From Opisthocomus hoazin (Eukaryota; Chordata; Aves; Opisthocomiformes; Opisthocomidae), in assembly GCF_030867145.1 (NCBI RefSeq), contig NC_134443.1, positions 806,001 through 870,000 on the forward strand: a DNA stretch of 64,000 nt, read 5' to 3'. The stretch's first letter is position 1; each line of letters begins with the position of its first letter. The notes under the pieces are model-generated. The model was given only the letters and a program-made list of their open reading frames with translations. It made no database searches and was not told the DNA's origin. This document shows positions 32,441 to 56,696 of the stretch, piece after piece. The translations under genes and the position numbers were made by a program.

Positions 32441-34037
32441 AACAACTACAGCCCGACAGAACAGAAAGAGAAGTGCTGGCTGGTGAGATCTGGGGATGGC
32501 CCCTTTGACAAGCACTGCCTGCTGTCAACTGTAGAGGGTGACTTTGGAGAACTGCTTGACCGATATCGCAGCAATGCCGCCATGAGCTACCTGAAGAGCT
32601 CCAAGCTGTGTAAAGAGCGCAATGTTCACATCACCGAGGCAACGCTGCAGAAAGGTAAAGCAGAGACCAAGGGCCTGACGTGAACGCACTAAATCTGACA
32701 AGTTTGTGTCTTCCCAAGCCCAGAAGCCTGACTAATGTCAGGCGGTGCTGCCGATAGAGCACGTTTGCAGCCCTCGGCGGGCCGTGGCAGAGGCTGTCGG
32801 TTAGGATCAGCAATACCATCAGCAGGGCCAGAGCAGGGCTGAGATATCAGAGTGCTGCAGATCAGCCAGGGCCCTCTCCCGTTGCCCCGGGGATGGTAGC
32901 CAGGTCCAACCGAGACTCACGAGGCGATGGGGCAGGTTCAAGGTCAAGCTAGGAAGTCGGGCCGTGGTCAGGATCATCGCGTCCATGGCCAGGAACAGAC
33001 GTGACTGTGGCTGAGCTGCAGACTGCTGCGCCCACAACGTCTGAGCTGCAAGGGCACTCGGGATCCCAGTGCGAGGCATGACTCTTTTCTCTGTGCACTT
33101 TGCCAACAGCCCTGCGGCATCCGGGAGACAAGAGCATCAAGGAGGGAGAAGACATAAGGAAGATCAGGCAGCCCGGAGGATACTACAGCACCGGACGTGC
33201 TAGTATTCCATCTGCTGGGAGCCAGGCCGAGGAGGCGGAAAATAGGTTTGTTCAAAGAGGGCTTAAGATCAGTCCCCTCCTGCTGCCCTGCTGTGTATCA
33301 CCCTCTGTGCTCTGTCCCACGGCGTTGGAGGCCGTGCCGAGGTACTGGAGTGAACCCTCAGCATGCTGCAAGGGAGCAGCGAGCGACAGCGAGGAGGCAG
33401 AGCCTCTTCTCAGCTACGCGGCCACTCCTGTGTTTTCGCAAAGTCATTGGGTTGCAGTGGTGCTGCTGAACAGTTTGTGGTGCCTGGCAGGAGCCTTGCA
33501 GGCTACCCGGGACTAGCTCTGTGCTCTCAACTACAGAGGTGACAAAACATCTCCTCAGACCGGCCCAGCGCTTGTTAAATCCCCTCAGAGAGTGTTTATT
33601 CTTGTGGAAGAACAACAGTCCTGAAGAGCTGAGCTCTGGATGGCTGGAGAAGCTTTTGGAGGGAAACAAACATTGCAGAGCAGAGCACGATCTTCTTTAC
33701 CATGGTTAAGGTGTTTCGATACTACACTGATGGGCAATGTACCAGCTCTTCACATAGCTTCACCAGCTGGCACTTCCAGGGTCAGTCATGTCTAATAAAG
33801 ACCAACACGGTCTGCACAGCTCTGGCCGCGCTTCCCGGGGCCTGGAAGCCCAGCTAGCTGGTTCTTGTCAGGCTCTCTTTTGCCCTTATGAAGAGAAGCA
33901 GTGAAACTGCCCAGAATTTTATTTCTGCAAACCATGCTGTTCTCTCTTATACATTTTTTTCTCCCCTCCCCCCCCCCCCCCCCTTCTGTTTACAGTCATC
34001 TTCAGAGGAAGAGGATGCAAAAGTCAAACGACAATAA
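32441..34037 (+). CDS. Candidate exons of an unrecognised host gene (possibly a relic)
   Basis: Block 1, 32441-32654, follows a TTACTTGCAG acceptor and ends AAAG|GTAAAG. It reads as 71 codons plus one base, with segments CWLVRSGDGPFDKHCLLS, DFGELLDRYRSN and AMSYLKSSKLCKERNVHI. Block 2, 33110-33245, follows CCAACAG, ends AATAG|GTTTGT, and continues in the matching phase (LRHPGDKSIKEGEDIRKIR, PGGYYSTG, SQAEEAENR). Block 3, 33996-34037, follows a pyrimidine tract and TTTACAG and can read SSSEEEDAKVKRQ then a stop. The phase from block 2 to block 3 does not fit simply, so block 3 may be coincidental or the gene may be decayed. I do not recognise the family. The composition is soluble, charged and exon-like, unlike the neighbouring repeats. 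No upstream exon or promoter was found, so it may be a gene fragment left at the rearrangement junction. Confidence 0.4.
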
Positions 34038-34220
34038 CTTCTGACAAGGTCACCTCCTGGACAAGCTATGCCTCTGCTTCCCTCAAAAGCAGCAGGACAG
34101 GGCATAAGCCTTGTTCAGCTATGTTCATCCCACCAAGCCTGCCTACCATGGCATCTAAAGCCCTGACTGGAGCTAGCTCCTCAGTGAGCCAGGAGACTTG
34201 GCCTCCGGAGACGCTGCCCT

Positions 34221-34337
34221 CAGCCATTCTGCCTGAAGGTCCTCTCCAAGCAGCAGCACGCAGCCATTCTGCCTGAAGGTCCTCTCCAAGCAGCAGCACG
34301 CAGCCATTCTGCCTGAAGATCTCCAAGCAGCAGGACA
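34221..34337. repeat. 40-bp minisatellite, about 3 copies
   Basis: Copies at 34221-34260 and 34261-34300 are identical. A third, shortened and diverged copy runs 34301-34337. The unit begins CAGCCATTCTGCCTGAAG and ends in a CAGCAGCACG-like sequence. Confidence 0.95.
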
Positions 34338-34790
34338 GGTGTGTGCAGCTCTGTGACCCCTCGGTCGCTCAGGGGGTCTGAGCCCCGCTTCTGGAGAAAA
34401 TAAACATACTAAGTCAAGAGTGTATACTCAAGGTTAAGGTGTGAGAGCCGGACTGACCACAAAATACGCATCTCAGCAGGGTGCTTTTCTGCTTGCTTGG
34501 TATCAAAAGGCCTTGGCATTTTTCCCGAGCCCAAGAGCTGTAGCTGCAGTGTGTGTGTGGGCAGCAGGCAGTGGAGGGACACCCTGCTTGACATCCAGCT
34601 GCCGGGATCTGAGCCTTCCCTTGGTGGCACCTGGCCCTGCCTGGTGACTGGGCGACGCTGGCAGGGCTCAGATGGTCACCCAGTTGCTAAGCCTCTAGTG
34701 GAGTCCCAGAAGAGAAGATCAGACTGGTGGATCCTGGAGCAGGAGTGCAGGAACCCCAGTTACCTATGCAAAGAACAAAGCAATCATTAA
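34338..34790. other. Spacer, nothing recognised
   Basis: Non-coding sequence between the minisatellite and the plus-strand retroviral fossil. A possible 5' part of the fossil (before RNase H) was not recognised in it. Confidence 0.35.
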
Positions 34791-37640
34791 ATAGTCCATG
34801 CATATAAATGACACCTCCGCAGGAGCCTGTCACACAGCACTTGGTGCCACAATCGTCCCCGGTGATATTAATAGAGACCGTGGCAGAACAAGAATGCAAA
34901 TGAGTCACCATCGATCTGTTAATTTTCCTGAGACTTGCTGGATACAGAGTGCCCTAACCAGAGTGCTGGAATTGTCTGAAAATATGAGAATAAACATGTA
35001 TACAGACTCAAAATATGCATGAGTGACACATTCCCATGGAGCCATATAGAAAGAAAGAGGACTGTTACCTCCCAAGGAACTCCAGTTAAGTATGGAAAGG
35101 CAATTTAAAAATTATTACAGGCTACTCTCAAGCCGAAGGAAGTGTCTGCAATGCACTGTAACGCCCATCTCAAAGGACAAACAGATACCATTAGTGGAAA
35201 TCAAAAAGCTAATGAGACACAAAAGGGGCTGGTGTGACAGAGTCTTTGGTGGAGGCTTTAATTCTGACTGGAACAAATTTACTGGAGCCCTCAACATATT
35301 CAGAAAAGGACAGTCATTTAGCAAAACTTTTAAACTGTTCTAAAACCAAGGATGGATGGTGGACAACCGATACTGGACAAAAACAGTCACAACCCCACTA
35401 ATAAGGGAATTAATAAAAAAGAATCATCAAGAAACCCATGTGGGGGCAGATGCCATAATAGCAAACATCAGACGATATGCCATAGGGCCAAGAATGCAAA
35501 AACTAGCAAATATTGTTGTAAGACAGTGCTCAATATGCTGCAAGAACAATACAAAAATACAGAAAAGACCTCCTCTGGGACAAGTTAAAAGGGGACAAAC
35601 TCCAGGGAAGTACTGGCAAATAGATTTCTCTGAATTACCCAGATGTAATCAATTTAAATACTTATTGGTATTGGTAGATAGTTTTTCTGGACGGTCAGAG
35701 GCTCTCCCGTGCCAGACCAATAAGGCTAGAGAGGTAGTCAGAGTGCCCTTGAAAGAATTCCTAGATTCATTATCCCTGAAGGAATGGCCTCAGATAATGG
35801 GCCCTGCTTTATTGCTAAAATTGTGCAGGAAGTTGCTAAGTTCTTGCAGTGTGATTGGGTTTTACGTACTCCTTGGAGGCCACAATCCAGTGGGAAAGTA
35901 GAGCAGATAATTCAAACTTCAGGGAGAAAAATTTCAAAATTATGCCAGGAAACCCAAATGAAATGGATAGAAATTCTACCTATAGCACTGCTAAGAATCA
36001 GAATTACTCCCAGAGTCAAGGAAGGGGTTAGTCCTTCTGAAATTCTGTATGGTAAACCATATCCTGTAAAGACGCTAACAGGAAAGAGCGATCGAATGTA
36101 TGCTAATGGAGACCAGATCCTAACTAAATATTTGCTGTCATTAGGGTGTACTTTTTCTTCCCTTCACAGGTACCTGAGTGAGAAAGCGCCTGTTCCACTA
36201 GATACTCCAGTGCACACCTTTCAAGTGGGAGACCAAGTCTACATCTGAACCTGTGAAGACGAACCTCCGAAAGAGCGCTGGAAGGGACTGTATTTGGTAT
36301 TGCTGATTACCCCCACAGCTATCAAAATAAAAGGAACAGATTGTTGGATGCACTACACACAGGTGAAAAATGCCCCTCCGAAAGAGTGGACGTCGAGAGA
36401 AACGGCACCGTTGAATTTGAAGCTGACTTGGAATTAAATGAACCGTACTTGGATTCATATAGGATCTATAACTCGCATACATTGCATGCAAGGGGAATTA
36501 TTCTTGTATTTTCTTACATTATGAGGAACAAGAGTGTTACTAACGTATCTTTGTAGAGACACTGATTTGTTTAAAGTAAGGAGTGAAAGAAACAGAGGGA
36601 ATTATATCCCTCTTCTGTCTTGCCATATTTTTACATGTCACCAAAAGGAAACAGGAAAATTAGCGAATCCATGGAGATTTAACGTCCATCTGGGATTAAC
36701 AGAACTATGAAAAGCGCAAATAAAACTGACTGCTAAGTATGTACTCACTTCCGGGAATGTGCAGAGAAAGGGATCCCCTTGACTCGGATCCCAATTCCAG
36801 CAAATATTTCCTGGCACAATCTGTGGAAGGATATAGACCAAAGCAGATGAAACTTGACTGATTTAAATGAAATCTGGCAACAAACTAAAATTTTACATGA
36901 AATTCAAAAGGATGACACTTCTTTCGGATTTGAAGAGACCTGGAAACAGCTAACCTCTTGGTTCCCTAATTTAAGTCTGTGGACAAAGAAATGATGGAGC
37001 TTAATACTGATCAGATTAATTATTTTCGTGTGTGTGTTAATACAGTGGACCTGCACATGTTGCTTAGCATTAACCGACTAATCTGGGGAGAAAGTGAGAC
37101 TTCTCTACGCAATACTCTTAGTCTCTAAGGGGGAAATTGTAGTCAGTTGAACTCGGCATTATGCAAATGTGCATAGAAGGGCAGTCTGGCCTAATTATTT
37201 AGCTAGAATACGTAGGATTCTAGGATTAATGGAAGGCCAAGATGTTGACAAGCGTGGCTGATACAGGAGCTAACTAAGATACTTTTGAACAAGTTGACAC
37301 TAACAGCAGAAAAATGATAAAGAGTGCCCTTAAATGAACTATCCCTATTATAACACTAAAAATCACACCCCTTGAGTTGGAGACCGCAGCCTCAACAGAG
37401 AACCTTATTTACTGAGCACAGATGGTACATTTTAGAAGTGCTCTATCTTTAAATCAAAGGGAACTATCAACCGTAGTTAGGAGGGGATCGGTAATAGGCA
37501 GAACTGACATTTTTATGTGTAAATATGCAAGTCTATAGTAACCTAGCATGGTGGCTTTGCGGAGTTAGCACGTAGCACCCGTGTCTGCAGAACAAAACCG
37601 ATATCTCGCCTCTGTGTCTGCACTGGTCGTCGCACACCAG
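34790..37640 (+). mobile_element. Class I (gammaretrovirus-like) ERV fossil, 3' half with probable LTR
   Basis: Plus-strand fossil, truncated at its 5' side. Recognisable parts in order are RNase H remnants (about 34,800-35,030), integrase with zinc-binding and catalytic-core regions (about 35,360-36,240; segments such as YWQIDFSELP and WRPQSSGKVEQ are class I-like), an env remnant with a transmembrane-subunit-like end (about 36,300-37,110), a polypurine tract (about 37,127-37,136), and a probable 3' LTR from 37,138 to about 37,640. It is broken, with several to many breaks, and looks older than the minus-strand ERV nearby. No 5' LTR, gag or protease was recognised. The exact 3' end of the LTR is uncertain. 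Confidence 0.8.
37138..37640 (+). repeat. Probable 3' LTR of the class I ERV fossil
   Basis: It begins TGTAGTC directly after a purine-rich AAGGGGGAAAT tract, the expected PPT-LTR arrangement. The 3' boundary is inferred only roughly from where the sequence turns into the GC-rich KHDC4 upstream region. No second LTR copy exists in the window to confirm it. Confidence 0.5.
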
Positions 37641-37859
37641 GTCATGAACTGTGGAAGTGCAGCTGGAGAGAGAGAGGGAGAGACCAGGCACCCGCGCAGC
37701 CTCTCCAGCATTCCTTCTTCCCCACACCACCGGATCACCTGCCCAGGGGCAAGCCTGGGGCGCCTCAGGGGACCCGCAGCAGAGTTTTGAGGCAGTTCAA
37801 CGGTCGCGCGCGAGTTACCACACAGCAGCGCCCACCACACCCCGGCAGCAGCACGGCAG

Positions 37860-38343
37860 AGGGCAGCGCGGGGGGGGGGGGGGGGGCAGTGCGCATGCGC
37901 CGGTGGGGGGGCGGGACTGGCGGTGGGGCAGTGCGCATGCGCCAGGGGACTGGCGCCAAGTGGCAGCGCGCATGCGTCAGGCACCCAGTGGCGGGACCGG
38001 TGGGCAGCCCGCTGGCAGCAACAGTGCGCATGCGTGAGGGCCCTGCGCAGCGCGCGTGCTCGCCTGCTGCCGCCGTCTCCCGTGACGTCACCGCCGGCAG
38101 CGCCGCGGCCTGTCCCGTCCCGTCCCGTCCCGTCCCGTCCCGCCGCGGGGCAGGTACCGCGCTGCGTCGCGGCCGCCCTCCCCCGCCTGGTATCGGTCCT
38201 GGCCCCCTCTCCCCGCCTGAGGGCAGGCCGCCCGCGGGCCGCGCCATCTCTGTGGCAACGCCCGGAAGCGACGTTTGGAGGCGGGGCGGAGGCCGGAAAT
38301 GACGTTGCGGCTGGCGCAGAGGCGGTGGAGCCGGGCTGGAGCC
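37860..38343 (+). promoter_or_regulatory. KHDC4: KHDC4 CpG-island promoter with NRF1-site array, CRE and ETS sites
   Basis: NRF1-type palindromes (TGCGCATGCGCC or close variants) lie at 37890-37901, 37932-37943, 37967-37978 and 38025-38036. A perfect CRE TGACGTCA is at 38083-38090. A (GTCCC)n run occupies about 38112-38140. ETS/GABP-type CCGGAAG and CCGGAAAT lie near 38262 and 38293, the latter followed by TGACG. A G-run fills 37870-37886. NRF1, CREB and GABP are typical drivers of constitutive promoters. The TSS is probably around 38,250-38,330, shortly before the ATG. Confidence 0.85.
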
Positions 38344-51743
<13,400 letters not shown>

Positions 51744-53113
51744 AAGCTGCAGAAGAGTTTTCAGTCATCTTTTTTCCCTCTAGCAATAATGCATGTATAT
51801 TACAGAATGAACTTTGCAAATACGCGTTGTTTTTACATTTGCAGAAGCTAAAGGTTCAGTGTTCCCCCTTGAAAGGGCTCCATTATTTTTAAAATCCTAT
51901 TTCTGCAGTGAATTTGTCAATTTAAAAAAAAAAAAAAATTGAACTAGTACTCTGCCAGGGCTAGTCCCTTGTACGCTGGGGGATGTACTGTGAGGAGAAA
52001 CTTGGGAAGCCCGTCGGCCTGCGTTTCCCATTTTTCCAGGAAGACTTAAAAATGGAAAGAGTCAGTAATGCTGACTTCATTCTGCGCCTGGCGTTGGTGT
52101 TGTGCTGAGTGTTCCTGCTGGCAGCCCAGCCCGTCTTTGCGGTCCCGCTGGGCTAACAGTGACCCCGGCTTCAACGTTCGGACTTCCAACGAAGGAAAGG
52201 AATATGCAGCAGCTCTGAAACGCTCGAGGATCACATTTCCTAAAACTCTTACTTTGTTTTTACTTTAAGCATCTCCTGTAACTCAGCACTGTTTGTTTTT
52301 TTTCTTTAAAATGTGGTGTTACTAACCCCCCAACTTCTTGTTCTAGCCGGCTGTCGGGGTGGGGGGATGCTCAGTTTTCGGGAGGGGTGCGTCCGCCCGC
52401 CCATCCCGGCTGGCCTCAGCACTGTAGCTCCAGTGCCGGACCTTCTCCCGTCGCCCCGGATTCCTTCCCAGGCAGCAGATTGGACTGACCCCCTCCTCGC
52501 CAGCTTCGCCCCTGACTCTTAACTCCTTCGCTTCCCTGATTCTGCCCTTTCTGTTTAACGAAGCGACCCGGGCGCAGGCCTCGCTCGCGCCAAAGCGGAA
52601 CCTGGGTTAAACTCTCGGGGCGTTCACGGACACGAACTGCAACAGGGGCTTTGCTGGCGGGGCGGGCTGTTGCAGGAAGAACTCTTTTGTGCGGAGAGCA
52701 GCGGCGCACGGGGAGCGACCAGCTCCTGGCCACTCTGGAGACGGGGGAAATGGAGACGGGGGAAATCGTGTGAAGAACGGGGCGGATGCGTCGCTGCTGC
52801 GCGCTGCACGGCCGTGCTGGCTCCCGTGGGCAAGCGTCGCCTTTCCTAGGTGTTGTAAATAATAAGAACCATACTTTCATTATAAATAAATGTATAAATA
52901 TTATTCTGCTTGCGGCTCTTTTTGGGGTGAGAATCAATGGTGGGAAATGGGGGGCGCGGGTCCTAGGGCCACGCCCCTCGGCGACCGGGCCACGCCCCCG
53001 CGGCTGGGCCACGCCCCCCCGCGCAGCGCGGGCCGGGCGCTCGCTGGCGGCGGGGGAGCCGCCGCCATTTTGGTTGCCGCCGCCTCAGCGCGGGGAGCGG
53101 CCTGACGGTGGAG
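51744..53113 (+). other. KHDC4 3' UTR and RIT1 promoter region
   Basis: The KHDC4 3' UTR probably runs to the AATAAA at 52885-52890, within an AT-rich TATAAATAAATG stretch. The RIT1 CpG island overlaps this, from about 52,560 to 53,450. Three copies of GGGCCACGCCCC (Sp/KLF-type) lie at 52966-52977, 52987-52998 and 53006-53017. A YY1-type GCCGCCATTTTGG lies at 53061-53073, just before the RIT1 ATG. Confidence 0.7.
52885..52890 (+). terminator. KHDC4: KHDC4 poly(A) signal AATAAA
   Basis: Canonical hexamer in an AT-rich pocket about 1.14 kb after the stop codon and about 220 nt before the RIT1 start codon. If used, the two genes are separated by only a promoter-sized gap. Confidence 0.6.
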
Positions 53114-56100
53114 ATGGACGGCGGAGCCCGGCCGGGCGGCGGCAGCGCGCCGGGACAGTCCCGCGAGTACAAGCTGGTGATGCTGGGCGCCGGTGGCGTC
53201 GGGAAGAGCGGTGCGTACGGCTTCTCCGCGGCGGGGCCGGCCCTGAGGAGCCTCCCTCCCGCCGCGGCTCCTGAGGGAGGCTCCTCAGGGCCGGCCCCGC
53301 GGCTGGGCCCCGGAGCCCGGCTCGGCTCGGTAGCTGCGAGGCGGCGTTTCTGGAGCGGCACAGCCCGGGCTCGGGGCCTGTTCCCGGCCCCGGGAGCGCG
53401 GTGTCGTCTCCTTCCGCGTTTCGGCCGCGTCCGGCTTTGTTTCCGAGGCCCGTGACGGAGCGCTCGGGGGAGGGCGAGGGCGTAGTTCCCCGTTTCTTGA
53501 GTTATTCACCCCGTTTCGCCTGCCGCGTTCCTTTCGAGTGTTGCACCGAGGGCGGTTTGTGGAATAATGTGCTGGTGCGTTGTGAGCGCAGTGAAGTGGC
53601 CGATGTTTACCGAGCCTGGTGCGATTGTCGCTCTGGTTTTTGTTTCCAGCCATGACCATGCAGTTCATCAGTCACCGGTTCCCAGAGGATCACGATCCCA
53701 CGATTGGTAGGAAAAAATCTCTTCTCTTTGCTCTTCACTCCCTCTCTTATCAGGTTGAGCTGTTGTGCAGTCTGTTGCGTTCAAAGTACTCAATTTAAAG
53801 AAAGGTGTATATAAATTTGGCAGTCAGTTGAGGGAGTGCCTTAGATTACTGGTTTAAAGGCATTAAGCATTCTGAGACTGCCGTGAGGGCTGGGATACGT
53901 ATCCTGAGTTTCAGGTCTCTGATGGTTTCCCTGTCACATATATTCAGGCTGTGCACTGTCTGTATTTGTTTGTATGTTGGCAGACGAGGATGAAAGACTG
54001 CTGTGAAGTGCTGATTAGTTGTCTGTTCAGAAACTCGAGTCTCCATGCTGTAAATCAGCTCTCTGCTGTTAATTTGTCAGGCTAAATTGTGCTTGGAGAT
54101 TGGGAGGGATGAAAGTGCTGAACAACTGAACTATATTGCTGCATAGCTTTTGCAGCACCTCGAAGAGAGACCTGAAGCAGGAGTTGCACTGTCAAAGGAA
54201 CAGTAGGAATAACAGCCAGCTGCTTGGTGAAGGTGGACTGGGAGTGCTGACTTAGAGGGACAGAATATTTATTGTCTTACTTTTGAAAAAAAAAAGGCAG
54301 TTGGTGGTGGCCAGTTCTTCTCTTGAGTGACGGGTGTTTTCTGGCTTTGAGAGTAATGCTGTTATTCCGAGCTCTCCACCAAGGTGTCCAAAGGGGATTT
54401 CTAGGATGTGGTCACGTGTCTGTCGGAAGTAGCGTGTACAATAGCGTGATTTTAGCAAACGGTCGGGAGGATGCTAAATCACACCAGAGCAATTACAAAT
54501 TTAATTTGTTGTCAAACAAAGACCAGACTAATGTACTGTAGTAACGTTACCAGATTAGGTGGTTCTACTGTAGCATTCTCTTTGCAAATTGATGACTAAT
54601 GAGTATGGTAATGGTATTCCAATCTTGTTCTTTCCAATGTGCTGTGAATTCCCAGAGGATGCCTACAAAATACGAATACGCATTGATGATGAACCTGCCA
54701 ATCTGGATATCTTGGACACAGCAGGACAGGTATGTGAGTCACAATAAGTGAATTGAGAGGATGTTAACAAGTCTGTAACGGTCAGGTGCAGAGACAGAAA
54801 TCCTCTACGAGTGTGCCTGTCTCTTCTTCAGAATTGTTTCTTGAGTTCTCTTGCTTCTTCTAAGCATCCTGTTGCTTTTAGCGTCTGTGTCGTGCTGTCT
54901 GTGTTTAGGCAGCTCACACGGTACTCTGGCTTCATGCACTGCTTTCTCCGTTGCACCTTGCTGTTCATGGTCAACAAGCAGTATGTATTGGCTGATAAAT
55001 GCCGCGTTGGTACCATTTCTGTAGTGAGGGAAGCTTGGTGTTAATCCCAGACAGATGTAATACCTCGTTCTGCGTGTAGCGGGACGAGAAGGTAGGTGAG
55101 CAGTGTGTTTACAGAGCTCCTACGCAGCCGTTTTGGAATGTGTTTTGTGTTTCCCGTTCTGAGCAAATTAGAAGGTCATTGTATTTGTGCGATTGAAATG
55201 TAATTGTCTGTTTTTAGGCAGAGTTTACGGCCATGAGAGACCAGTACATGAGGGCTGGCGAGGGATTTATCATCTGTTATTCGATCACAGACCGACGCAG
55301 TTTCCATGAAGTGCGTGAGTTCAAACAGCTGATCTATCGTGTTCGACGCACTGATGACACTCCCGTGGTCCTGGTGGGAAATAAATCCGATCTGACGCAG
55401 CTACGGCAGGTAAGTGGTACGAAAGAGGCCCACAATTACAAGCTGTTTCTGTTGTAAAATGCAGCAATGCAGGAGGTTATACTCCCTTTCTTAATTTTTT
55501 TGAATGTTTACTATATAATAAGCTGAACAGTAGAGAAGTAGTTGTTTAACCCGGAACGTGCTGAATAACCAAACGCGTATAGCAATCGTGAGAGTAAGGT
55601 CTTTAAGTTGATGCTTTGGGTTTCAGCTGCTCTTGGGCTTGGCTGTTTTTTTGTATTCCTGGAGGGAGATACCGTGAACAGAGGCTTCGCGTTCCCTAAG
55701 CCGCTTGCAGGTGCCAGTACAAACGGCAGATGCAAGCGTGCCATGAAGGGACGCTTAATAGTGGAGAACTTGCATAAGAATAGAGAGAAAGGAAAATTGC
55801 TTTCAGCTTAAGAAAACAGCGGCTGCCGTCTGTGGGCAACCCGTTTGACGCAGAGCTTCGCTTGAGGGAACGCACTTTGGAAAACGAGTTCCAGAGGAGC
55901 TGTTTGTATCCCTGGAATTGGGGGAATGTTCAGTGTGCGTTGCAGCAGGAAGATGATGGTCGCTATGGTCGAACACCCGTGCTAAGCGATGTCCAGTATA
56001 GGGTGAGGAGTGGGTGTTGCTCTTCTGTGGCCTCGGCAAGGCTGGGGTTTGTTTGGTTTGGGCTTTTTTCTTCTTGGAAAGGTTTTGTGTGGTTTGACAA

Positions 56101-56696
56101 ACGTCGTAGGGTTTGACCAGGAGAACAAAACACCCTTAGCTTCACAAACTGACACATGCTCGCAGCAGGGCTGAGGGCTGCTCCTGTTAGGCACCTCTGA
56201 GATTAAGCTGCATGAAAAGAGTATTCTTTCAAAGGACTTTGTTGTTTCATGAACGTCCAGGCAGTCTCTTGCAGATGATTGCGTTGCTAGAGAAGCGATG
56301 AGTGAAAGAGAAACAGGTTTGTACAGAAAGATTTAGAGATGGGTGGAAATGAGCTGCTGGAACGGGGAGGGTGTGTGCGCAGTTACAGAGCAAGCAGAAC
56401 GAGAAATGGTAAAGAAATCAGCTCTTTGGGTTTACCTTTTTTGACAAGTGAATTTTTTTTTCCAGGTCTCCAAAGAAGAAGGCTCTGCTTTAGCACGAGA
56501 ATTCAACTGTCCTTTTTTTGAAACTTCAGCTGCATACCGTTACTATATCGATGATGTGTTTCATGCTCTTGTGCGAGAAATCCGCAGGAAAGAAAAAGAA
56601 GCAGTAATGGCCATGGAAAAAAAATCAAAACCTAAGAGCAGTGTGTGGAAAAGACTGAAATCACCATTCAGAAGGAAGAAGGATTCAGTCACCTGA
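53114..56696 (+). CDS. RIT1: Ras-like GTPase RIT1, complete, 5 coding exons
   Basis: Coding exons: 53114-53210, 53650-53706, 54656-54729, 55218-55409 and 56466-56696, GT-AG with matching phases. The 216-aa product is close to the human 219 and differs mainly in the Gly-rich N-terminus. The G domain is complete: P-loop GAGGVGKS (25-32), switch I HDPTIEDAY with T50, DTAGQ (72-76), NKSD (131-134) and ETSA (159-162). There is no CAAX box. A basic C-terminus ([20 protein letters not shown]) is the family's prenylation-independent plasma-membrane anchor. RIT1 relays growth-factor and stress signals to RAF/MAPK and p38, and is turned over through LZTR1. The glutamine of DTAGQ is intact, so GTP hydrolysis should be normal. 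It lies head-to-tail behind KHDC4. Confidence 0.98.
53231..53300. repeat. Perfect 28-bp inverted repeat with 14-nt spacer in RIT1 intron 1
   Basis: The arms 53231-53258 and 53273-53300 are exact reverse complements. The left arm starts GCGGGGCCGGCCCTGAGG and the right arm ends with its complement. They begin 21 nt after the exon 1 donor, so the pre-mRNA would form a very stable GC-rich hairpin there. Confidence 0.95.
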
